DNA from: Consotaella aegiceratis
GTDB taxonomy: Bacteria > Pseudomonadota > Alphaproteobacteria > Rhizobiales > Rhizobiaceae
Reading direction: 5' to 3'
Length of the DNA stretch: 64,000 nucleotides
Assembly (NCBI RefSeq): GCF_036541425.1
Contig: NZ_JAZHFT010000019.1
Span: 1 to 64,000, forward strand
This document shows positions 34,377 through 42,320 of this stretch, in pieces. The position numbers were made by a program, and so were the translations under genes. How positions within the stretch are numbered: the stretch's first letter is position 1; each line of letters opens with the position of its first letter. The notes under the pieces are model-generated. The model made no database searches. It had not been told where the DNA came from and saw only the letters and a list, made by a program, of their open reading frames with translations.

Positions 34377-35009
34377 ATGCTCATTCACGACGATCATCCT
34401 GACTTCGACGGCCTGATCGCGGCTGGAGACGTGGTGGCCTATTTCGGCTATGGCTCGCTGGTGAACCGGCGGACGCTGCGCACGAAGTTCCTGGGCATCC
34501 GGAGAGCGAGTGTTCGCGGCTGGCGCCGGTTCTGGCTGCCGCGCGGTGTCCCGCCTGTGGCGCTGCTTTCGGTCAAGCCGGACGGCGACCACGTGACCCA
34601 AGGTGTGGTCGTCTACGATCGGGCCGACCACCTGCCCGCCGTCGACGAGCGGGAAGCCGGCTATACGCGGCGCCGCGTCGATCCGGCCGCCGTCGACATC
34701 GAAGCGCTGCCTGCGCCCGATGTGCCGCTTTTCATCTACGAGGCCAATCGCAACGAGCCGGATGCTGCCGACCTGGATTGCCGGATCCTTCAGTCCTACC
34801 TCGACGCGGTGCTGCAGGGCTTCCTCGCCCTCTATGGAGAGGACGGCGTCCGGCGCTTCGTGGATGAGACGGAAGGCTTCGAAGCAAAGGTTCTGTGCGA
34901 TCGCGCCGCGCCCCTCTACCCGCGTTCGGTCGAGATTGGAGCGCAAGAAGGCGAACTCTTCGATGCGCTGGTCCAAGATCGTGGAGCGACGTTCGTCAGC
35001 GCCGCATAG
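34377..35009 (+). CDS. Gamma-glutamylcyclotransferase-like protein
   Basis: 210 residues with the AIG2/GGCT fold signature VAYFGYGSLVN near the start and the presumed acidic catalytic stretch VDEREAGYTRRRVD. The family cleaves gamma-glutamyl peptides or glutathione, apt beside gor, but members vary and the substrate is not assured. An in-frame ATG at 34299, overlapping gor, would add 26 arginine-rich residues that look unconserved, so 34377 is preferred although its RBS is weak. Confidence 0.75.
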   Translation: MLIHDDHPDFDGLIAAGDVVAYFGYGSLVNRRTLRTKFLGIRRASVRGWRRFWLPRGVPPVALLSVKPDGDHVTQGVVVYDRADHLPAVDEREAGYTRRRVDPAAVDIEALPAPDVPLFIYEANRNEPDAADLDCRILQSYLDAVLQGFLALYGEDGVRRFVDETEGFEAKVLCDRAAPLYPRSVEIGAQEGELFDALVQDRGATFVSAA

Positions 35010-35471
35010 GCCTACCCCAGGCCGTCCACGATCAGCCGAATGGAAAGGGCGGAACGCCGGGCGGTCTTGGCAAGGCCCGGCTTCCGTCAGCGCCTTCAGT
35101 CATGCGATCGCCAGTGCGGATATCAGCTATCGGACTCGGCTGTACCTCTTCTTCTTTGCCGGGGAAGTAGCTTTCCGGCCCGATGTCTGCTGCATACAAT
35201 AAAGCTGCCGTAACGACGAAATGAGCCGCCCGAGGCGAATGGGACTGTTCTTATCTGCAATGGGTGCATACGTGCCATGTCATGGGCGCAACGCTTTGGT
35301 ATGGTGGCTGCGGAATGGCAACTATCCTGATGATTTTCCTGTAGAAAGCCGATCTGGAATACTAGATTGTCAATAGACGAAAATGTCGCACAATTATCTG
35401 GGCTAAGCTTGCAACCTTTCAGGTGCTAACGCATTCTTACGACATCGAATGTTCGCCAAAGGAGGCAAGCC
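35010..35471. other. Intergenic region upstream of the small protein gene
   Basis: 462 bases with no recognisable gene. A TTGTCA at 35367 with AATTAT at 35392 is a weak promoter candidate for the small gene. A short palindrome CCATG-T-CATGG lies near 35275-35285. Its lower GC than flanking genes supports a regulatory or untranslated role. Confidence 0.45.
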
Positions 35472-35597
35472 ATGCAGAGCAGCGAAGTCGTGAAACTTTC
35501 TCCCGAGCATCGCGCCATCCTGACCAAGGCGGCTTTGGCCGGTAAGACCGTTCAGGTCGAACGGTCCGGGACGGCTTCGGTACAGCGCGCCAACTAG
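35472..35597 (+). CDS. Unannotated 41-residue small protein
   Basis: ATG at 35472 lies behind a near-consensus AAAGGAGG RBS (eight bases). It encodes 41 residues: MQSSEVVKLSPEHRAILTKA, then ALAGKTVQVERSGTASVQRA and N, ending TAG, with a perfect terminator 32 bases later. It is basic and hydrophilic, with no membrane helix and no cysteines. Codon choice resembles the neighbours. It contains no Trp, Phe or Tyr codon, so it is not an attenuation leader for the downstream DAHP synthase gene. Family unknown; a helical stretch LSPEHRAILTKAALAGK is predicted by eye. Confidence 0.65.
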   Translation: MQSSEVVKLSPEHRAILTKAALAGKTVQVERSGTASVQRAN

Positions 35598-35628
35598 GCG
35601 CCTTTCGTACCTGCGAGCAAGCACTCAG

Positions 35629-35658
35629 ACGCCCCGCTTCGGCGGGGCGTTTGCTTTT
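35629..35658 (+). terminator. Intrinsic terminator of the small protein gene
   Basis: 9-bp stem ACGCCCCGC / GCGGGGCGT with TTCG loop followed by TTGCTTTT. A textbook rho-independent signal that separates the small gene from the DAHP synthase gene. Confidence 0.85.
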
Positions 35659-35830
35659 CAACTGGCTGATTTGCCGGAAAAATCGGTGCCACGAAGGTCT
35701 CCCCGACCTATCAGGTGACAAGCCGTCGCGCAGCCCCTATAAGCCACCAAAAAACCGATGATGCCTTCAAGCCGGCGCGGGTGAACGATCCGCGGCGGCC
35801 CTTGAGGCACAGCATCCTGGGGAGACCGTC

Positions 35831-37207
35831 ATGGCCAAGGACTGGACGCCGAGGAGTTGGCGCGACAAGCCGATCCAGCAGGCGCCCGACTATCCCGATC
35901 CGGCTGCGCTGGAAAGCGTCGAAAAGCGGCTTGCGAGTTATCCGCCGCTGGTTTTTGCCGGAGAGGCACGCAAATTGTCGCGCGCTCTGGCGGCGGTGGC
36001 GGAGGGCAAGGCCTTCCTGCTTCAGGGCGGCGATTGTGCGGAGTCCTTTGCCGAGCACGGGGCCGACAACATCCGCGACTTCTTCCGCGTCTTCCTGCAG
36101 ATGGCCGTGGTGATGACGTTCGCGGCGGCGTCCCCGGTGGTGAAGGTGGGGCGCATCGCCGGCCAGTTCGCCAAGCCGCGCTCGTCCGGCAGCGAATCTC
36201 GCGACGGTGTGGAACTGCCGTCTTATCGCGGCGACATCATCAACGGCATCGACTTCGACGAGGCGTCGCGCGTCCCCAATCCGGAACGCCAGGAAATGGC
36301 ATACCGGCAGGCGGCGGCGACCTTGAATCTGCTGCGCGCATTCGCCCAGGGCGGCTACGCCAACCTGGAGAACGTGCACACTTGGATGCTCGGTTTTCTC
36401 TCCGACAGTCCCCAGGTCACCCGCTATCGCGAATTGGCGGACCGGATCTCGGAGACGATGAGTTTCATGCGGGCGATCGGCATCACCTCCGACGCTCACA
36501 CGCCGCTGCGCGAGACCGATTTCTTCACCAGTCACGAGGCGCTGTTGCTGGGCTACGAAGAGGCTCTGACACGCGTCGATTCCACGTCCGGTGACTGGTA
36601 TGCCACCTCCGGCCACATGATCTGGATCGGCGACCGGACGCGCCAGCTCGACCACGCGCATGTCGAATATTGCCGTGGCGTGAAGAACCCACTCGGCCTC
36701 AAATGCGGGCCGTCGCTGGCCCCCGACGATCTGCTGCGTCTGCTCGACAGGCTCAACCCTGCGAACCAGGCCGGACGGATGACGCTGATCACGCGCTTCG
36801 GTCACGACAAGGTGGAAAGCCATCTGCCGAAGCTGATCCGCGCCGTCGAGAGGGAAGGGCGCAAGGTGGTCTGGTCGTGCGATCCGATGCACGGCAATAC
36901 GATCACCCTCAACCGCTTCAAGACGCGGCCGTTCGACCGAATCCTGGCCGAGGTCAAGGGTTTCTTCGACGTCCATCAGGCCGAGGGCACGCATCCCGGT
37001 GGCCTTCATGTGGAAATGACCGGCAACGACGTGACCGAGTGCACCGGAGGGGCTCACGCGCTGTCGGCCGACGATCTGTCCGACCGCTACCACACCCATT
37101 GCGATCCGCGGCTCAACGCCAGCCAGGCGCTTGAGCTGGCTTTCCTGGTGGCCGAGCTCTTGAAGAGCCACCGAACGGCATCGAGCCGCCAGGCTGCCAA
37201 TTTCTAG
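35831..37207 (+). CDS. aroG: Class II 3-deoxy-7-phosphoheptulonate (DAHP) synthase
   Basis: 458 residues, plant/Rhizobiales class II (AroA-II) type: LQGGDCAESFAEHGADNIRD, KVGRIAGQFAKPRSS, PSYRGDIINGIDFD, SHEALLLGYEEALTRVDS, WSCDPMHGNTITLNRFKTRP, GGLHVEMTGNDVTECTGGAH. It catalyses the first step of the shikimate pathway from phosphoenolpyruvate and erythrose-4-phosphate. Metal ligands lie in the GGDCAES, DPMHGN, EMTG and DPR motifs. ATG 35831 has GGGGAG upstream. It stands alone between two terminators. Confidence 0.95.
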   Translation: MAKDWTPRSWRDKPIQQAPDYPDPAALESVEKRLASYPPLVFAGEARKLSRALAAVAEGKAFLLQGGDCAESFAEHGADNIRDFFRVFLQMAVVMTFAAASPVVKVGRIAGQFAKPRSSGSESRDGVELPSYRGDIINGIDFDEASRVPNPERQEMAYRQAAATLNLLRAFAQGGYANLENVHTWMLGFLSDSPQVTRYRELADRISETMSFMRAIGITSDAHTPLRETDFFTSHEALLLGYEEALTRVDSTSGDWYATSGHMIWIGDRTRQLDHAHVEYCRGVKNPLGLKCGPSLAPDDLLRLLDRLNPANQAGRMTLITRFGHDKVESHLPKLIRAVEREGRKVVWSCDPMHGNTITLNRFKTRPFDRILAEVKGFFDVHQAEGTHPGGLHVEMTGNDVTECTGGAHALSADDLSDRYHTHCDPRLNASQALELAFLVAELLKSHRTASSRQAANF

Positions 37208-37250
37208 GCGCGGCGGAAGCTCAGGCTTCGGGCCGACAACGAACGACCGG

Positions 37251-37293
37251 AAAGGGCGGCGCGCTCGACCAAGACGCGCCGCCCTTTGCTTTT
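37251..37293 (+). terminator. Intrinsic terminator after DAHP synthase gene
   Basis: 13-bp perfect stem AAAGGGCGGCGCG / CGCGCCGCCCTTT, 11-base loop, followed by GCTTTT. Confidence 0.88.
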
Positions 37294-37416
37294 CACGATA
37301 GGGCTGATGGCGTCGACGCTCCGTGATCGCGATGACGGTGAACACCCCGTTCGCCCATCGCCCGACTAATGGGGAGGGATCGGAGGGCCTATTTTTGAGG
37401 GTAAAGGAGTTCCCTC

Positions 37417-38211
37417 ATGGCCCGGCTTCCCACTCTGTTTCTCTCCCACGGCTCGCCCGACATCGCCATCGCCGAAACGCCGGCAACGGCGTTCTTGAGA
37501 ATGCTCGCCGATCATCGGCCGCGCCCCGCCGCCATCGTCGTTGCTTCCGCTCATTTCGAAAGCGGCCGTCCCTCGGTCACCGTCGACGCGCAGCCGGAGA
37601 CCATCCACGACTTCGGCGGTTTCGATCCTCGGCTCTACGAGATGCGCTATGAAGCGCCGGGAAACCCGGCGCTGGCCGGCGAGATCCTGACGCATCTCCG
37701 CGCCGCCGGCTTCGACGCCGCAGGCCTGGCCGGTCGCGGCTTCGATCATGGTACATGGATCCCGTTGAGCCTCGCCTATCCCGCGGCCGATATTCCGGTC
37801 GTGCAGGTGTCGGTCGATCCTCAGGGCGGTCCGGAGCATCACGTTCGGCTCGGCGAGGCGCTGGCATTTCTGCGCGATCGGGACGTCCTGCTGGTGGGAT
37901 CGGGCTCGTTCACCCACAATCTGCGCGAGGCCTTCGGCAACATCCGCAGCGGCCGCCGCGAGGCCGAGACGCCGGCATGGGTTTCGGCCTTTGCGGATTG
38001 GATGACGGATCGGATCCTGGCGCATGACCTAGCGGCAGCCATGGACTATCGTGCCCAGGCACCGTTCGCGGTCCAGAACCATCCGAGCGACGAGCATCTG
38101 ATGCCGCTGTTCGTCGCTTGGGGCGCGGCCGGAGCGAAGGCGAACGCAAGGCGTCTGCACACCAGCCGCGACTTCGGCGCCCTTTTCATGGATGCCTTTG
38201 CCTTCGACTAG
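37417..38211 (+). CDS. DODA-type extradiol aromatic-ring-opening dioxygenase (LigB family)
   Basis: 264 residues. The metal-site histidines lie in LFLSHGSPDIAI, VASAHFESGRP, FDHGTWIPL and NHPSDEHLMPL, as in the YgiD/4,5-DOPA dioxygenase branch. Members open catechol rings using Zn or Fe, but many bacterial ones have no known substrate. AAAGGAG precedes the ATG. Convergent with the dedA gene nine bases away. Confidence 0.88.
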   Translation: MARLPTLFLSHGSPDIAIAETPATAFLRMLADHRPRPAAIVVASAHFESGRPSVTVDAQPETIHDFGGFDPRLYEMRYEAPGNPALAGEILTHLRAAGFDAAGLAGRGFDHGTWIPLSLAYPAADIPVVQVSVDPQGGPEHHVRLGEALAFLRDRDVLLVGSGSFTHNLREAFGNIRSGRREAETPAWVSAFADWMTDRILAHDLAAAMDYRAQAPFAVQNHPSDEHLMPLFVAWGAAGAKANARRLHTSRDFGALFMDAFAFD

Positions 38212-38220
38212 AAACGAATG

Positions 38221-38898
38221 CTAGTCGTCGGAATTCACGTCGTGGCCCGGAGGCTCGCGGCGGCCCGCCGAAATGGCTTTGAGCGGCAGCAATCGGGGAC
38301 CGGTCTTGCGGTTGTTCCACCAGGACCGCCGGATGAGAGCCGGGCCCCACTGCCGCCAGGCGAACCAGGCGGCAAGCGCGACGGCGATGACGCCAAGCGT
38401 GATGCCGACCCCGCGCTCCATCAGCTCCAGATGGCTGAACACGGTTCCGATCGAATAGCCGAAGACGTAGCCGATGGTCGTGAAGATGCCGGCCCACAGC
38501 GCCGCGCCGACGAAGTTCAGAAGCGCAAAACGAACGATGCTGATGCGCGACATTCCGAGCGCGATCAGTCCGGGCACCCGCAAGCCGTAGATATAGCGGT
38601 TCACGATGACGAAGAAAGCCTGATAGCGCTCCACGAGACGCAGCGCCCTGGAGAATTTCGGCCGCGCCTTCCATCTCGCCACCCAGCGGTGGCCGGAAAA
38701 GAATCGCGCAAAGAGGAAGACCGCGAGGTCGCCGAGGAACGAGCCGATAAAGGCGAGGCCGACCATGAACTCGAACGGATAAACGCTGCGATAAGCCAGG
38801 AAGCCGCCGATGATCGCGAAGACCTCGCCCTCCAGGAAGGTGCCGGCGAAGACGATGATGGGTCCGAACTGGCTGATAAGCTGGAGGATCTCGTACAC
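38221..38898 (-). CDS. DedA-family membrane protein
   Basis: 225 residues with about five hydrophobic helices and DedA signatures: FLEGEVFAIIGGFLAYRS with the conserved Glu, GSFLGDLAVFLFARFFSGHR, and FVIVNRYIYGLRVPGLIALG with the conserved arginines. The family are inner-membrane lipid scramblase-like or proton-linked proteins (VTT domain). A basic cytoplasmic tail follows the last helix. Confidence 0.9.
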   Translation of the reverse strand: MYEILQLISQFGPIIVFAGTFLEGEVFAIIGGFLAYRSVYPFEFMVGLAFIGSFLGDLAVFLFARFFSGHRWVARWKARPKFSRALRLVERYQAFFVIVNRYIYGLRVPGLIALGMSRISIVRFALLNFVGAALWAGIFTTIGYVFGYSIGTVFSHLELMERGVGITLGVIAVALAAWFAWRQWGPALIRRSWWNNRKTGPRLLPLKAISAGRREPPGHDVNSDD

Positions 38899-39266
38899 GC
38901 TGTCTCCGCGCGGTCATTCCCGGCAGCCGCGGCTGCCAAACGCCTGAATGCCGATACTCGCCTTTCGGCGGAATGCAAGGTCTGCCGCCCCGATCCGGTT
39001 AATGGAGGTCGCTTCGCCGCTTGGGCGCGAACCTTCGGTACCGGGGACGGTCAACCTTGCGTTTCTGACGAAAGAACTCCCGTGACCGTCATATGGGGTC
39101 TCACGCCCCGATGCCAACAGCTTTGACACGCGACTGCGCCGAACATGAGGCGTTGCGGCGAAAACCGTTCGGTCGTCCATTCAATTGGGTTTCCGGGACG
39201 ACGCCGCCACGCCATTCGGCTATGGGAGGCAGAGACCATGCCACCGTTCTGGATTTGAGCCGCCCA
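38899..39266. other. Intergenic region upstream of dedA and a small membrane gene
   Basis: 368 bases in which no gene is supported. It contains a perfect 16-base palindrome GGCAGCCGCGGCTGCC (38922-38937), 24 bases before the dedA start, and a GGGAGG near 39224. The following frame may begin here (ATG 39222) but shows no protein-like sequence until 39267. Confidence 0.45.
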
Positions 39267-39557
39267 ATGTTCGAAACGCCGTCTCCCGATTCGGTCGCCA
39301 CTCTCTGCCTGGTGCTGGGATTGCTGTTTCTCTTGCGATGCGGTCTGGTCCTGCGTCGTCTCATGGACGGCGGACAGAAGCATGGGCGCGGCCTGTGGCA
39401 GCGCATCACCAAGGCCGGCGGCTTCGGCGCCGACAACGAGCCGGAACGTCGCCTTGCCGCGCGCCAGCTCTATATTGCGGTCGTTCTCTTGTCGGCCGGC
39501 CTCGTCCTCTTTGGCTGGCGCCTCGCCACAGGCGAGGCCATCGCCATAGCGCTCTGA
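39267..39557 (+). CDS. Small membrane protein, two helices
   Basis: 96 residues: a hydrophobic segment SVATLCLVLGLLFLLRCGLV (about 9-28), a basic hydrophilic middle (KHGRGLWQRITKAGGFGADN) and a second helix LYIAVVLLSAGLVLFGWRLA. Family not recognised. ATG 39267 gives an N-terminus directly before the first helix; ATG 39222 would add 15 residues and has no RBS either. It sits 48 bases before the MFS gene and may be co-transcribed. Confidence 0.6.
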   Translation: MFETPSPDSVATLCLVLGLLFLLRCGLVLRRLMDGGQKHGRGLWQRITKAGGFGADNEPERRLAARQLYIAVVLLSAGLVLFGWRLATGEAIAIAL

Positions 39558-39605
39558 GACACACTCCTCCTCAGTGCGGGGCCGACGCCGATCGGGAGTC
39601 TTTCG

Positions 39606-40844
39606 ATGCCTTCATTCCTGCGCTTCCTGGCGGACAATTTCCGCTGGCTGGCCGGCGGTTTTCTGCTCACGCTGTTTTCGTCCTTCGGCCAGACCTACTT
39701 CATTTCGCTGTCCAGCGGCGAAATCCGCCGCGCCTTCGATCTCTCCAACGGCGGCTTCGGCGCGCTTTACATGCTGGCGACGCTCGGCAGCGCGCTGACG
39801 CTGCCGGTGCTCGGACGCGTCATGGACCGCTATCCGGCGGCCATCGTGGCGGCGGGCACGATGCTGATGCTGGCGGTCGCGACGATTCTCATGGGATTTG
39901 CCGGCGGCGCGGTTATGCTGGTTCTCGCGCTCTACCTTCTGCGCCTGTTCGGCCAGGGCATGATGACGCAGACGGCGTTGACCTCGACCGGGCGATGGTT
40001 CGCGGCCAACCGGGGCCGCGCCGTGTCGCTCGTCACGCTCGGCCAGCAGGTGGGCGAGGGCATCTTTCCGTTCCTGTTCGTGGTGGCCGCCGGAGCCCTT
40101 GGCTGGCGCGGCGGCTGGTTCGCCTGCGCGGCGCTGCTCCTCGTTCTGGCGCTGCCGCTGGGCGTCATGCTTCTGAAGGTCGAGCGCAATCCGGCGGGCG
40201 ATGTCGTGCCGACGAGACAACGGGCCGGACGAGACTGGACGCGCGCCGAGGTCCTGCGCGATCCGAACTTCTATGTGCTCTGCTCGGGTGTGCTGGCGCC
40301 GCCTTTCGTGGCCACGACGATCTTTTTTCATCAGGTCTATCTGACTGAACTGCGGGGTTGGCCGCTGGGCATCTTCGCCGGCGCGTTCGTGGTGATGTCC
40401 GCCACGACGGTGGTGACCACGCTCACCGCGGGTTGGCTGATCGACCGGTTCACGGCGATCCGCCTGCTGCCGACCTTTCTCCTGCCTCTCGGGCTCGCCT
40501 GCTTTGCGATCGCCTGGCTCGATCAGGCCTGGACCATCCCCCTGTTCATGATGCTGCTCGGCATCAGCTTCGGCTTCTCCTCGACGCTGATCGGCGCGCT
40601 CTGGCCGGAGATCTACGGCACGCGCGAACTCGGATCGATTCGTTCGGTGGTGGTCGCCATGATGGTCTTCGCCACCGCGCTCGGACCGGGGCTCACCGGC
40701 TGGCTCATCGACATCGGCGTTTCCTATCCATTGCAGCTCGCAGCGATGGGCGTCTACGCCTTTGCCGCCGCCGGCGCGATGGTCCTGGTCTCACGCCGCT
40801 ACCGGGATCGTCGCATGATCGAAGCGATGGAATTGCCAGGCTGA
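39606..40844 (+). CDS. Major facilitator superfamily transporter
   Basis: 412 residues with twelve hydrophobic helices. The MFS loop motif is LGRVMDRYPAAIVAAGTMLM after helix 2, a GQ-rich helix MMTQTALTSTGRWFAANRGR occurs in the middle, and LTAGWLIDRFTAIRLLPTFL is the repeated motif in the second half. Closest in general pattern to the MFS_1 monocarboxylate/sugar-like group; substrate unknown. 23 bases upstream of gltX. Confidence 0.88.
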   Translation: MPSFLRFLADNFRWLAGGFLLTLFSSFGQTYFISLSSGEIRRAFDLSNGGFGALYMLATLGSALTLPVLGRVMDRYPAAIVAAGTMLMLAVATILMGFAGGAVMLVLALYLLRLFGQGMMTQTALTSTGRWFAANRGRAVSLVTLGQQVGEGIFPFLFVVAAGALGWRGGWFACAALLLVLALPLGVMLLKVERNPAGDVVPTRQRAGRDWTRAEVLRDPNFYVLCSGVLAPPFVATTIFFHQVYLTELRGWPLGIFAGAFVVMSATTVVTTLTAGWLIDRFTAIRLLPTFLLPLGLACFAIAWLDQAWTIPLFMMLLGISFGFSSTLIGALWPEIYGTRELGSIRSVVVAMMVFATALGPGLTGWLIDIGVSYPLQLAAMGVYAFAAAGAMVLVSRRYRDRRMIEAMELPG

Positions 40845-40867
40845 GGCGAACCGGAGTAGGGAGGCGC

Positions 40868-42241
40868 ATGACCGTCACCGTCCGCTTCGCGCCGTCTCCC
40901 ACCGGCTATCTTCACATCGGCAATCTTCGGCCCGCGCTGTTCAATTGGCTGTTCGCCAAGGCGAGGGGCGGGACTTTCATTCTGCGCTACGACGACACCG
41001 ACCAGGCGCGTTCGCGGCAAGAATATTCCGATGCGATCCTTCGCGATCTCGGCTGGATCGGCATCGAACCGGACCGGATCGAGTACCAGTCGCGACGGAT
41101 CACCCTTTACGATGCTGCAGTCGAGCGACTGAAGGCAGCCGGCGTTCTCTACCCCTGTTACGAAACGCCGGAAGAGCTGGACGCACGGCGTCGACGCCGG
41201 CGCGTGCGCGGGCTGCCGCCCATCTACGGACGCGAGGCGTTGCGGCTGACGGAGGCGGAAAAGGCCGCCTTCGAGGCGGAGGGACGCCAGCCGCATTGGC
41301 GGTTTCTGCTGCCCAATTTCGGTGACGACGTCTTTGCACCGGTGCGCACGGAGATCGTCTGGGAAGATCTCGTGCGCGGGCCGCAGACGGTCGATCTCGC
41401 CTCGCTCTCTGATCCCGTCCTGGTACGCGCCGACGGCAGCTATCTCTACACGCTGCCTTCGATCGTCGACGACGGCGATTTGGGCGTCAGCCACGTCATC
41501 CGTGGCGACGACCACGTGACGAACACCGGCGTTCAGATCGCCATCTTCCGGGCGCTCGGCCTCGCCGTGCCCGCGTTCGGACATCACAATCTGCTCACCA
41601 CCGTCGACGGCGAGGGTCTGTCCAAACGGTCGGGCGCGCTGTCGCTCGGAACGCTGCGCGAGCAGGGCTACGAGCCGATGGCGGTGGCCTCGCTCGCCGT
41701 CCAGGTCGGACTCTCCGGGGCGATCGAGGCCTTGCCGGATCTCGAAGCCCTGGCGCGGCGTGTGGACTTCGAGGCGATTTCCGGCGGGGCCTCGAAATTC
41801 GATCCGGCCGAACTCGATCGGCTCAATAGCGACATCGTGCATGCGCTCGACTACGCTGCCGTGGCCGAACGGCTGCGGGCGATCGACGTGCCGGACGGTG
41901 AGGCCGAAGCGTTCTGGCTGGCCGTGCGCGCGAACTGCGCCAAGGTCGCCGACGCCGCGTCCTGGCGCGGCATCGTTTTTGGCGAACTCGCGCAGCGACC
42001 GGATTTCGACGCCGACGACACCGCCTTCCTGCAGGAGGCCTTCGCCTTGCTGCCCGAGGACCCCTGGGACGCCGGTGTCTGGAGCGAGTGGACAGGCCGC
42101 GTCAAAGCGGCGACCGGGCGCAAGGGCAAGGCACTGTTCATGCCGCTGCGCATGGCCTTGACCGGCCTCGACCACGGGCCAGAGCTCAAGGATCTGCTGC
42201 CACTGATCGGACGGCAGCGGGCGCTCGCCCGTCACCCATAG
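40868..42241 (+). CDS. gltX: Glutamyl-tRNA synthetase
   Basis: 457 residues, class I synthetase. HIGH motif variant PTGYLHIGNLR at residue 16, GLSKRSGALS as KMSKS motif, RDDDH-like IRGDDHVTNTG. The catalytic half is complete and the C-terminal anticodon-binding helical domain is present. Alphaproteobacteria often carry two GluRS paralogues, so this may be the one that also charges tRNA-Gln before amidation; that cannot be told here. Confidence 0.92.
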   Translation: MTVTVRFAPSPTGYLHIGNLRPALFNWLFAKARGGTFILRYDDTDQARSRQEYSDAILRDLGWIGIEPDRIEYQSRRITLYDAAVERLKAAGVLYPCYETPEELDARRRRRRVRGLPPIYGREALRLTEAEKAAFEAEGRQPHWRFLLPNFGDDVFAPVRTEIVWEDLVRGPQTVDLASLSDPVLVRADGSYLYTLPSIVDDGDLGVSHVIRGDDHVTNTGVQIAIFRALGLAVPAFGHHNLLTTVDGEGLSKRSGALSLGTLREQGYEPMAVASLAVQVGLSGAIEALPDLEALARRVDFEAISGGASKFDPAELDRLNSDIVHALDYAAVAERLRAIDVPDGEAEAFWLAVRANCAKVADAASWRGIVFGELAQRPDFDADDTAFLQEAFALLPEDPWDAGVWSEWTGRVKAATGRKGKALFMPLRMALTGLDHGPELKDLLPLIGRQRALARHP

Positions 42242-42276
42242 CCCGTCTGGCCGCCGAAACGCTGGACGGGAAAGCC

Positions 42277-42315
42277 CGAGGCTAAGGCCTGCTGCCTAAA
42301 CAGGCCTTAGCCTCG
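42277..42315. terminator. Bidirectional stem-loop between gltX and maeB
   Basis: Perfect 15-bp stem CGAGGCTAAGGCCTG / CAGGCCTTAGCCTCG with a 9-base loop, ending five bases before the maeB stop codon. Long stem without T-tract; serves both convergent genes by position. Confidence 0.65.
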
Positions 42316-42320
42316 TGCCG

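Noticed and set aside
35472..35658. Small gene plus terminator upstream of DAHP synthase as an aromatic-amino-acid attenuator
   Set aside because: The peptide has no Trp, Phe or Tyr codons, the terminator is followed by 170 bases before the next gene, and no alternative antiterminator pairing was seen.
39238..39258. Six-residue frame behind GGGAGG near the small membrane protein gene
   Set aside because: A spacing-perfect RBS and an ATG arise easily by chance; the frame stops after six codons and overlaps the neighbour in another frame.
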